Source of the DNA: Halohasta salina
Lineage (GTDB): Archaea; Halobacteriota; Halobacteria; Halobacteriales; Haloferacaceae
DNA: 64,000 bases
Assembly: GCF_024178165.1 (NCBI RefSeq)
Contig: NZ_JAMZIE010000004.1
Location: forward strand, 1-64,000
Direction of reading: 5' to 3'
Shown: positions 36,325 through 42,820 of the stretch, in pieces
Layout: the number at the start of each line of letters is the position of its first letter
Numbering within the stretch: the stretch's first letter is position 1
Translations under genes and position numbers: made by a program
Notes under the pieces: model-generated
Told to the model about the DNA's origin: nothing
Seen by the model: the letters and a program-made list of their open reading frames with translations, nothing else
The model's database searches: none

Positions 36325-36426
36325 TGTGGCTCGCTCGGTGCCGCCGGGATTTGAGTTCGGCGGTCGGCGTTCCCGGCAACCAATAATTGTCACAACAGTT
36401 TTGCGTTCTGCCTTGGAAGTCCGTAT

Positions 36427-36759
36427 ATGACAGATACTGTCGAAGACACCGACGAACTCCCGTCGACGGCGGGCGAGTTGGCCGACGACTACCCCGAGAT
36501 CTGGGAGCAGTACAGCGGCCTCGGCGAGGCCTGTTCGGCGGCCGGCCCGATCGACGGCGAGACCAAGCGGCTGGTCAAACTCGCGTTGGCGGCGGGCTCG
36601 GAGTCCGAAGGTGCCGTCCATTCCCACGTCCGGCGGGCCCTCGATGAGGGCTTCGACCCCGATGCGCTGCGGCACGTGGCGCTGCTGTCGATCCCCACGC
36701 TGGGCTTCCCGAAGGCGATGGCGACCCTGACGTGGATCGACGATCTGGTCGACGAGTAG
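36427..36759 (+). CDS. Carboxymuconolactone decarboxylase-family protein lacking active-site cysteines
   Basis: A 110-aa protein of the CMD/AhpD fold (PF02627): ETKRLVKLALAAGSESEGAV (residue about 41-60), then SHVRRALDEG, and the C-terminal GFPKAMATLTW. Canonical AhpD-type members carry a redox CxxC next to a His in this helix. Here the corresponding stretch reads EGAVHSHVRRA, with no Cys, so peroxidase chemistry is not expected. It may be a structural or ligand-binding relative. It lies 62 nt before the HTH_10 regulator on the same strand, but that gene has its own TATA box at 36793-36799, so they can be transcribed separately. Confidence 0.8.
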   Translation: MTDTVEDTDELPSTAGELADDYPEIWEQYSGLGEACSAAGPIDGETKRLVKLALAAGSESEGAVHSHVRRALDEGFDPDALRHVALLSIPTLGFPKAMATLTWIDDLVDE

Positions 36760-36785
36760 CGGCTTCCCGCGGGCTGGGAGACCGA

Positions 36786-36799
36786 CGAAGAATTTTACT
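36786..36799 (+). promoter_or_regulatory. BRE/TATA promoter of the HTH_10 regulator
   Basis: The BRE-like cgaagaa (36786-36792) is followed by the TATA-like ttttact (36793-36799), 23-29 nt upstream of the ATG at 36822, the spacing of leaderless haloarchaeal promoters. Confidence 0.55.
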
Positions 36800-36821
36800 G
36801 CTTGGGCTCTCAGATGCGGCT

Positions 36822-37565
36822 ATGAGCCGTTCCGATGGATCGGATCCCCCGGCCGATCCTCAGCCAGCAGCCGTCGAGGACCGCGATCTCCGGGTCGTCC
36901 TCGAAATCGAGCGTGGCGGCCCCTGCTTCATGGACGACCTCGCGGGCGACGTGATCGACGTCGACGTCCGGGTCGTCGATGGCGTCTGTCACACCGAGGC
37001 GACGGTGTGTGAGTCCTGTGGCCCCGAGGAGACGACGATCGACGCCTGTCGGGCGGCCGACACTGCCCCCGAAGACGGTGACGACGCCGAGTCCGAAAAC
37101 GGCGAGGGCGACGACGCCGAGTCCGACCGCGTGATCACAAAATACCACACCGACGAGGTGTGCGACTACTGCCCGTCGTCGGTGTTTGCGGCCTACGGCT
37201 GTATCCCACACTTCCTGCGGGCCGACGGCCAGTCGTTTTTCATCAAGGCGTTTCTACCCAACTCCGCGAAGGTCTCGAACCTCGTCGCCGACCTCAACGA
37301 GGTCGGCTCGACCGTCCGGCTGGTGAGTATGACCCACACCGGCAGCGGTGAGGAACTCAGCGAGGAGATCTACGAGGTCGACGTCTCGGCGCTGACGCCC
37401 AAACAGCGGGCGGCCCTCGAGTTGGCGATCGAGGAAGGCTACTACGAGTCCGGCGAGAAGCCGTCGATGGCCTCGCTGGCCGACCAGCTCGGCATCTCGA
37501 CGTCGGCGTTCTCCCAGCGGCTCGCCCGCGCCGAGGGGAACGTGATGGGGCAGTTCTCCGAGTAG
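36822..37565 (+). CDS. Cys-rich HTH_10 (Bat/DmsR-like) transcription regulator
   Basis: A 247-aa regulator. The last 55 residues form the bacterio-opsin-activator HTH_10 domain (LTPKQRAALELAIEEGYYES, then SMASLADQLGISTSAFSQRL). The N-terminal half is a sensor-like region with clustered cysteines: TVCESCG near residue 65 and EVCDYCPSSVF plus YGCIP near residue 112-130. An acidic insert (residue about 87-105, rich in E, D, G and S) divides it. Cys-rich HTH_10 proteins such as DmsR of Halobacterium control DMSO/TMAO respiration genes, so control of the molybdoenzyme operon at 42.5-46.8 kb is a reasonable inference. The ATG at 36822 has a TATA box 23-29 nt upstream. It abuts the CoA-disulfide reductase gene tail to tail. 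Confidence 0.8.
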   Translation: MSRSDGSDPPADPQPAAVEDRDLRVVLEIERGGPCFMDDLAGDVIDVDVRVVDGVCHTEATVCESCGPEETTIDACRAADTAPEDGDDAESENGEGDDAESDRVITKYHTDEVCDYCPSSVFAAYGCIPHFLRADGQSFFIKAFLPNSAKVSNLVADLNEVGSTVRLVSMTHTGSGEELSEEIYEVDVSALTPKQRAALELAIEEGYYESGEKPSMASLADQLGISTSAFSQRLARAEGNVMGQFSE

Positions 37566-39215
37566 TCAGTCGTCCGTTTCTTCGGCCGCCCGGTAGCGGT
37601 AGTAGCCGCCGGTGAGACTGCGGGCCTCGATCCCCTCGTGGTCGAGGATCCGGGTCGCCATGTAAGAGCTTTTGCCGATCTTGCAGTAGGTCAGGACCTC
37701 GTCGTCGACCGCCCGCTCGGCGGCCCACGACCGGAGCTTGCCCAGCGGGACGTGTTCGTCGCCCGGGATCGATCCCTGCGCCTCGCGCATCTCCGGCGGC
37801 CGGGTGTCGACCACTGTTGCGTCCGCACGCTGCTCTCGGAACTCCTGGAGGTGGATGATGTCAGCGACCCCCTCGACGACGTTCGCGCCGATCATCCCCA
37901 GGACGTTAACCGGGTCCTTCGCTGCGGAGTACGGCGGTGCGTAGGCCAGATCCAGATCCCGGATGTCGAAGACGGTATCGTCGTGGGCCATCGCGGTCGC
38001 CAACACGTCGATCCGCTTGTCGACGCCGGCCTCGCCGATCGCTTGGGCGCCGAGGATCGTCCCGTCGTCGGGATCGAACAGGAGTTTGAAGTGGATGTCC
38101 GTCGCGCCGGGGTAGTAGCCGGCGTGGTCCGGCTCGGCCGTGTAGATCGCCTCGTAGGAGCGATCCGCCTCGCGCAGCGTCTCCTCGGTGCGGCCGACCG
38201 TGCCCACGTCGAGATCGAACACTTTGGCGATCGCCGTATCGAGCACCGGATCCAGCGTGTCGTCGTGGCCTGCGATGTCGTTGGCCGCGACCCGGCCCTC
38301 GCGGTTGGCCGGCCCGCCGAGGGGGATCCACGCCCGCTCGCCGAAGGCGCTGGGGACCGCCACCGCGTCGCCGACCGCGTGGATCGACGGCACGTCGGTC
38401 CGGAGCCGGTCGTCGACTGCGATCGCGCCGCTGTCGTGGAGTTCCACGCCGGCGGCCTCGGCCAACTCGGTCCGCGGCCGAACGCCGGTGGCGATCACGA
38501 CCAGATCGAACTCGTGGTCGACGCCGTCGATCGCGGCGATGATCGTCCCGTCGTCGGCCTCGGTCAGATCCTCGACGCCCGTGCCCAACTGGAGGTCGAC
38601 GCCGTGGGCCTCGATCTCCCCTTCGACGAGTGCGGCCATCTCCTCGCCGAGGGTGTTCGGCATCACCTGATCGAGGAGTTCGGCGACGACGACCTCGTGG
38701 CCGGCCGCCTGGAGGTTCTCGGCGACCTCGATACCGATGTAGCCGCCGCCGATGACGAGTGCACGCTCGGCGGCCTCGACGTCCTCGCGGGCGTCGACCG
38801 CATCGTCGACCGTCCGGAGGGTGTGGCAGTGCTCGATGGCCTCGACGTCGAACATCGGCGGCACCAGCGGCTCGGCCCCGGTGGCCAACACCAACTCGTC
38901 GTACGCGAGGTCGTAGGCCGCGCCGTCGCCGGGGTCGACCATCGCCTGCCGGTCGTCCGGGTCGATATCGGTCACCGTCTGGCCGGTTCGGATGTCCAGA
39001 TCGAACGCCGCACTCAGTTGGGCCGCACCCATGACCGCCAGCTCCGATTCGGGAACGGTGTCGCTCAGATGGTAGGGGAGCCCACAACTCGCATACGAGA
39101 CGTTGTCGGTCGCTTCGATAACGGTGATGTCGGCGGCCTCGTCCAGCCGACGCAGCCGCGTTGCGGTGCTCATCCCTGCGGCGTTCCCGCCGACGATCAG
39201 ATACTGCGGATCCAT
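37566..39215 (-). CDS. CoA-disulfide reductase fused to a rhodanese domain
   Basis: A 549-aa flavoprotein. The FAD-binding IVGGNAAGMSTATRLRR is at the start, and the single active-site Cys of CoADR lies in VSYASCGLPYHLS near residue 45. The second dinucleotide fold is ERALVIGGGYIGIEVAENL near residue 148. After about residue 455 a rhodanese domain follows, with a Cys-containing active loop, LTYCKIGKSSYM, near residue 515. Fused enzymes of this type reduce CoA persulfides or polysulfides with NAD(P)H, using sulfur chemistry. The neighbourhood of a Psr/Phs-like oxidoreductase and a Cys-rich regulator supports a role in sulfur handling. The promoter at 39237-39250 resembles those of the oxidoreductase region. 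An in-frame GTG at 39221 is an alternative start. Confidence 0.9.
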   Translation of the reverse strand: MDPQYLIVGGNAAGMSTATRLRRLDEAADITVIEATDNVSYASCGLPYHLSDTVPESELAVMGAAQLSAAFDLDIRTGQTVTDIDPDDRQAMVDPGDGAAYDLAYDELVLATGAEPLVPPMFDVEAIEHCHTLRTVDDAVDAREDVEAAERALVIGGGYIGIEVAENLQAAGHEVVVAELLDQVMPNTLGEEMAALVEGEIEAHGVDLQLGTGVEDLTEADDGTIIAAIDGVDHEFDLVVIATGVRPRTELAEAAGVELHDSGAIAVDDRLRTDVPSIHAVGDAVAVPSAFGERAWIPLGGPANREGRVAANDIAGHDDTLDPVLDTAIAKVFDLDVGTVGRTEETLREADRSYEAIYTAEPDHAGYYPGATDIHFKLLFDPDDGTILGAQAIGEAGVDKRIDVLATAMAHDDTVFDIRDLDLAYAPPYSAAKDPVNVLGMIGANVVEGVADIIHLQEFREQRADATVVDTRPPEMREAQGSIPGDEHVPLGKLRSWAAERAVDDEVLTYCKIGKSSYMATRILDHEGIEARSLTGGYYRYRAAEETDD

Positions 39216-39236
39216 ACTCACACCGGAGTGACGCGA

Positions 39237-39250
39237 AGGTTTATATATTG
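39237..39250 (-). promoter_or_regulatory. TATA promoter of the CoADR-rhodanese gene
   Basis: On the minus strand the sequence reads caatatataaacc, with TATA about 26-32 nt from the ATG at 39215. The continuation tatataaaccttcgc is close to tatataaaaccttcacc of the oxidoreductase promoter at 42499, a possible shared element. Confidence 0.6.
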
Positions 39251-39410
39251 TTTGTAGTTCCCATTATTATAGAATACCCTCCGACCAGCCTTCGCGAGGG
39301 AAGCATCGGCTCGAAACGCTACACTGGACGGCACTTGATTGGACCGTTGTTGGCCCGTGCAGGCGACCAATAGCTATTCGGTCGACCGGCATGAACGCAC
39401 AGGTGATACA

Positions 39411-40190
39411 ATGCCGACGCTCACGATCCTCGCGGGCAACGCGGTTGCGGGCTCGCGACCCAAGGGGCTCCGGGCCGAGTGGGGGTTCGCGGCCGCGGTC
39501 GACGGCCTGCTGTTCGATGCCGGCCAGACCGGCGTTGCGGCCGACAACGCCGCCACCCTCGGGATGGGCCCCTTCGAGGCGGTCGTGTTGAGCCACGGTC
39601 ACTACGACCACACCACCGCGCTGCCGGCGTTTCTGGACGACGCCACTGAACTGTACTGCCATCCGGCGGCCTTCGAGCCGAAATACCACGGCGACGAACC
39701 GATCGGGATGCCCTACGACCGAGAGTGGATCGCCTCGCAGGTAGAGTTGCGGACCCACCGCAAGCCGACCGAGGTCGCACCGGGAGTCCACGCCCTCGGA
39801 GAAATCCCCCGGGAGTACCCCGACAGCCGCACCGGCAGCCACGTCGTCGACGGCGAGCGCGTCGAGGACCCCGTGTGGGACGACCAGTCGCTGGTCGTCG
39901 AGGGCGAGGAGGGGCTCGGGCTGGTCGTCGGCTGCTGTCACGCCGGGCTCCGGAACACGATCAGCCACGCCGAATCGGTCTTCGAGGAGCCGATCCACAC
40001 GGTCGTTGGCGGGACGCATCTCCGGTCGACCGACCTCGCCGAGATCGAGCCGATCGTCGCGTGGCTCGAGGGCCGGATCGAGCGGATCGCCCCCACCCAC
40101 TGCACCGGCCGCCTCGCCCAACGGGCCCTCGCCGACGCCTTCGGCGAGGACTTCCTGCGGGTCGGCGCTGGCTCGCGGGTCGACCTGTAG
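39411..40190 (+). CDS. MBL-fold metallo-hydrolase (COG1237-like)
   Basis: A 259-aa metallo-beta-lactamase-fold protein. The metal motif is VVLSHGHYDHTTALPAF near residue 60 (SHGHYDH, in place of the usual HxHxDH with leading His), and GCCHAGLRNTI near residue 175 is the next ligand site. The pattern matches the COG1237 group related to pterin-dependent beta-ribofuranosylaminobenzene phosphate synthases. Its reaction is not known. It is divergent from the CoADR-rhodanese gene with a 195-nt shared promoter region, and it ends 23 nt before the convergent TrmO gene. Given sulfur-related neighbours, a persulfide dioxygenase-like role was considered, but the motif does not match ETHE1. Confidence 0.8.
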   Translation: MPTLTILAGNAVAGSRPKGLRAEWGFAAAVDGLLFDAGQTGVAADNAATLGMGPFEAVVLSHGHYDHTTALPAFLDDATELYCHPAAFEPKYHGDEPIGMPYDREWIASQVELRTHRKPTEVAPGVHALGEIPREYPDSRTGSHVVDGERVEDPVWDDQSLVVEGEEGLGLVVGCCHAGLRNTISHAESVFEEPIHTVVGGTHLRSTDLAEIEPIVAWLEGRIERIAPTHCTGRLAQRALADAFGEDFLRVGAGSRVDL

Positions 40191-40213
40191 TCGGCTCGAC
40201 AGCGCCGACCGAC

Positions 40214-40705
40214 TCAGCGGAACCGGTCGTCGGCCGTCGTCGACTCGACGCCCGCGTCGGTCGCGTCGACCCAGCCGGCGGCCGTGTCGGCGGGCACGTC
40301 GAACTGCGGGACGAACGGCTTGATATCCAACAGCGGCGTCCCGTCGACCACGTCGATCCCGCTGACGGCGAGTTCCCGGCCGTCGACCGACTCAACGCCG
40401 ACGATCGAGAGACCGATCCCGTTGGGTCGGCGTGGCGCACGGGTCGCAAACAGTCCCCGCTCCGTCTCGTCGAGAAACGGTGTCGGCCGCAGGCTGTAGT
40501 CGTCGTCGCCGGCGTGGAAGTGGTACACCAGGATACAGTGCGAAAAGCCATCGAGATCCGCGAGCCCCGCCTCGTAGGCCGGGTCGACGACGACCGTCCC
40601 GCGGGCGCTTGCCTCGCCGGCCGGCTGGATCGGCATCCCCTCGGGGGTCTCGAACGGCGTTCGGATCTCCCCGATCGGCTCGTAGCAGTACCGGTCGCCG
40701 GTCAT
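40214..40705 (-). CDS. trmO: tRNA m6t6A37 methyltransferase TrmO
   Basis: A 163-aa beta-barrel SAM methyltransferase of the TsaA/TrmO (UPF0066) family, with the N-terminal PIGEIRTPFETPEGMPIQPA and the family core ETERGLFATRAPRRPNGIGL near residue 80-100. Closely following motifs are DIVDGTPLLDIKP-like residues (VVDGTPLLDIKPF, near residue 122). It N6-methylates t6A at position 37 of tRNA. The ATG overlaps the stop of the upstream Mrp gene by 4 nt (ATGA type), so both are co-translated with the 130-aa gene further upstream. The association with Mrp looks like operon packing and not a shared pathway. Confidence 0.92.
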   Translation of the reverse strand: MTGDRYCYEPIGEIRTPFETPEGMPIQPAGEASARGTVVVDPAYEAGLADLDGFSHCILVYHFHAGDDDYSLRPTPFLDETERGLFATRAPRRPNGIGLSIVGVESVDGRELAVSGIDVVDGTPLLDIKPFVPQFDVPADTAAGWVDATDAGVESTTADDRFR

Positions 40706-41805
40706 TCGTCGGCGCCCTCGGTTTCCTCGGCTGGCTCTGCCGCCGCAGCGTGTGACTGCCGACGACGCTGGCCGACGTGATCCATCACGTCGGCGGCGAG
40801 ATCGGCGAACAGTTCGCCGACCGTCGAGTCCTCGAGGACGATCGGTTCGCCGACCTCGCCGGCCTCGCCGATGGCGGGATCCAGCGGGATCCGGCTCAAC
40901 ACGGGGAGGTCGAACTCCTCGGCCAGTTGGCTGCCGCCGCCGGCCCGGAACACCTCGTGGTGGTCCCCGCAGTTCGGACAGACGAACGCGCTCATGTTCT
41001 CGACGATGCCGAACACCTCGGCTTCGTGGTCGTCGAACAGCCGGACCCCCTTGCGGGCGTTGTCGAGGGCGACGTCCTGCGGCGTCGTCACGACGACCGA
41101 CCCCATGACTGGCATCTGCTGGAGCATCGTTAGCTGGGCGTCGCCGGTGCCCGGCGGCAGGTCGACCACGAGGTAGTCCAGCGGCCCCCAGTCGACGTCG
41201 TGCCAGAGTTCCGTGAGCGTCTGGTCGACCATCGAGCCGCGCCAGACGACCGGCAACTCCTCGTCGACGAGGAAGCCGACGCTCATCAGCTTCAGGCCGT
41301 GAGCCTCAACCGGCACGATCTCCTGACGCTGGTTGGCCCGCACCGGCTCACCTTGGACGCCGAGCATCCGTGGAATGTTCGGGCCGTAGACGTCGGTGTC
41401 GAACAGCCCCACCCGCGCGCCGCGGTCGGCGATCCCCGCCGCGATGTTGACCGCGATCGTACTCTTGCCGACGCCGCCCTTCCCGGAGGAGACAGCGATG
41501 ACGATCGGCGCGTCGTCGTCGGCCGCCGGGGTGTCGTCGTCGATGGCGATCGACAGCGAGGGCTCGTAGCCCGCCGCCTCGACGGCCTCCCGGACCGCCG
41601 CCGCCAACTCGGTCTCGGCCGGCGAGTACGGCGCGCCGAACGCCAGCGGCACGTGGGCCGTCCCGTCGTCGACGGTGATCTCGCCGACCAGCCCGGCCGA
41701 GACGATGTCTTCGGTCGCCGCTTCCGCCTCACTCGACGCGTCGTCCTCGCTCGACGGCGCGGGAACCGTGATCTCCCGGAGCGCCTCCTCGATCGCGTGG
41801 GTCAC
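40702..41805 (-). CDS. Mrp/ApbC (NBP35-type) iron-sulfur carrier ATPase
   Basis: A 367-aa P-loop ATPase that binds and transfers [4Fe-4S] clusters. The N-terminal 80 residues form a MIP18/DUF59-like domain, followed by the deviant Walker A IAVSSGKGGVGKSTIAVNIA near residue 105-125. LPPGTGDAQLT near residue 215 and the cluster-binding CPNC (FVCPNCGDHHEVF, near residue 270) complete the Mrp signature. It overlaps TrmO and the 130-aa gene by 4 nt each, forming a three-gene minus-strand operon driven from the mirror promoter at 42243-42257. The oxidoreductase operon on the other side needs up to five Fe-S clusters per complex, so co-control would be useful. Confidence 0.93.
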   Translation of the reverse strand: MTHAIEEALREITVPAPSSEDDASSEAEAATEDIVSAGLVGEITVDDGTAHVPLAFGAPYSPAETELAAAVREAVEAAGYEPSLSIAIDDDTPAADDDAPIVIAVSSGKGGVGKSTIAVNIAAGIADRGARVGLFDTDVYGPNIPRMLGVQGEPVRANQRQEIVPVEAHGLKLMSVGFLVDEELPVVWRGSMVDQTLTELWHDVDWGPLDYLVVDLPPGTGDAQLTMLQQMPVMGSVVVTTPQDVALDNARKGVRLFDDHEAEVFGIVENMSAFVCPNCGDHHEVFRAGGGSQLAEEFDLPVLSRIPLDPAIGEAGEVGEPIVLEDSTVGELFADLAADVMDHVGQRRRQSHAAAAEPAEETEGADE

Positions 41806-42194
41806 AGCGATTCCTCCGTCGTGGCGGGGAGGCGATCACAGTCGGCGATGGTCGCCGGCAGCTCGCGGTCGGAGACATCAAGCCGGATACTGTCGCGTTC
41901 CCACAGCGTTCCGTTGAGCCCGGTGACGACCTGTTTGAGGCTGTCTTTGGCCTTCGCGTGGCACTCGCTGTTGACGAACGTGGCCCACGCTTCCAACGAC
42001 TGGAAGCCGAAGAGGAACTTCACCTCCGGGGACATCCCCTTGTCGTTCTCCCAGACGTCGAACGTCGACACCGCCTCGTGGGTCACCCACTCCATGCTGT
42101 TTTCGGCCAGCCACTGGTCGTACTGCCCCCGACAGGTGCCGATCACGTCGAACTCGATCTCGTAACTGTAGGGCGTCGAGTGCCTCGTTGTCAT
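41802..42194 (-). CDS. Conserved-looking hypothetical protein, 130 aa
   Basis: A 130-aa soluble protein starting MTTRHSTPYSYEIEFDVIGT, with a compact alpha/beta pattern (SYEIEFDVIG, VKFLFGFQSLEAWATFVNSE) reminiscent of dimeric alpha/beta-barrel folds, but I do not recognise the family. It overlaps the Mrp start by 4 nt, so it is the first gene of the operon ending with trmO. The ATG at 42194 is used because only a TTG lies further upstream (42236), and because it places the TATA centre 57 nt away, exactly as for the divergent oxidoreductase operon. Its function is unknown; the shared promoter hints at involvement with the Fe-S or molybdoenzyme module. Confidence 0.7.
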   Translation of the reverse strand: MTTRHSTPYSYEIEFDVIGTCRGQYDQWLAENSMEWVTHEAVSTFDVWENDKGMSPEVKFLFGFQSLEAWATFVNSECHAKAKDSLKQVVTGLNGTLWERDSIRLDVSDRELPATIADCDRLPATTEESL

Positions 42195-42242
42195 ATGTAT
42201 TCCCAAGCGCCCGCACACCATTGCCCTACTGCTCAACTGGAT

Positions 42243-42257
42243 AAGGTTTTAAATACG
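42243..42257 (-). promoter_or_regulatory. Mirror promoter (left arm) for the 130-aa/mrp/trmO operon
   Basis: On the minus strand cgtatttaaaacctta supplies a strong TATA (tatttaaa, centre about 42251), 57 nt from the ATG at 42194. It and the following bases match the right-arm promoter at 42498-42522 in 21 of 25 positions. Confidence 0.75.
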
Positions 42258-42390
42258 ACGCGCCGACGGGCGCGCGGTGATCCCGGCACGGATCCGGGTA
42301 CGCCCCGGCTTGCGAACGGCTGGGTGGAAACCCGGTCGACCCCGCCGGTCGAAGCGCCTCCCGACCAGCGCGTCGGAGCCCTCCGACCGG

Positions 42391-42459
42391 GGTGTCGGCG
42401 ATCGTTCGACCGGGGTGTCGGCGATCGTTCGACCGGGGTGTCGGCGATCGTTCGACCGG
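42391..42459. repeat. Three perfect tandem copies of a 23-bp unit
   Basis: The unit begins ggtgtcggcgatcgttcgac and ends cgg. It is repeated without a spacer at 42391-42413, 42414-42436 and 42437-42459, and each copy is identical. A partial fourth copy may start at 42460. It lies inside the 241-bp gap between the two mirror promoters. The half-palindrome cgatcg sits in each unit. With no spacers it is not a CRISPR array; an operator array or a replication-slippage product are the two readings. Confidence 0.85.
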
Positions 42460-42497
42460 GACGATCGGGAGGAGTCGACCCCGTCGGGTCGAGGTGA

Positions 42498-42511
42498 GTA
42501 TATAAAACCTT
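42498..42511 (+). promoter_or_regulatory. Mirror promoter (right arm) for the molybdoenzyme operon
   Basis: The sequence gtatataaaacctt carries a strong TATA (tatataaa, centre about 42503), 57 nt before the ATG at 42560, implying a leader of about 30 nt. It is the inverted near-copy of the promoter at 42243-42257. Confidence 0.8.
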
Positions 42512-42559
42512 CACCGGTTGAGAGTGAGTGATACGGGGGTATGGATCGCTTGTACAGAT

Positions 42560-42820
42560 ATGAGCAACCCAACCGACCCATCGGCATCGCTGGGAGCGGA
42601 CGACGCGGGGATGAACCCGCTGGATCTCGTCGACGACCTCGACGATGCCCCCGACGACAGCGAGTACGACCAGGAGCTCGGTCGGCGCATGGGGATCGAC
42701 GCCATGCGCGTCGCCAACGGCGAGCTGGACGAACAGGCGTTCCACGAGAAATACGAGGAAGAGCTCATCGCCGAGTTCGGTGACGACTACAGCCCGGCGG
42801 CGGTGATGCGCGATGAGTAG
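42560..42820 (+). CDS. Small acidic protein preceding the molybdoenzyme catalytic subunit, 86 aa
   Basis: An 86-aa acidic protein: MSNPTDPSASLGADDAGM, then an acidic helix MRVANGELDEQAFHEKYEEE (residue about 55-74) and a short C-terminus (YSPAAVMRDE). No cysteine is present, so despite its place it cannot itself hold an Fe-S cluster. It overlaps the catalytic-subunit gene by 8 nt, so it is translated together with it. Short proteins at this position occur in haloarchaeal dms-like operons and some are annotated as ferredoxin N-terminal domain proteins, which I treat with caution. A small assembly or regulatory factor is likely. The start follows the TATA box by 57 nt. Confidence 0.7.
   Translation: MSNPTDPSASLGADDAGMNPLDLVDDLDDAPDDSEYDQELGRRMGIDAMRVANGELDEQAFHEKYEEELIAEFGDDYSPAAVMRDE

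Noticed and set aside
37638-39257. 539-residue plus-strand frame opposite CoADR-rhodanese
   Set aside because: Arg/Asp-rich reverse reading without a recognisable domain; the minus-strand product has FAD and rhodanese motifs.
39411-40190. ETHE1-type persulfide dioxygenase
   Set aside because: The metal motif SHGHYDH and the GCCHAG segment match the COG1237 group, not ETHE1.
42391-42459. Possible CRISPR array
   Set aside because: The 23-bp units are contiguous with no spacers and only three copies, and there are no cas genes nearby.
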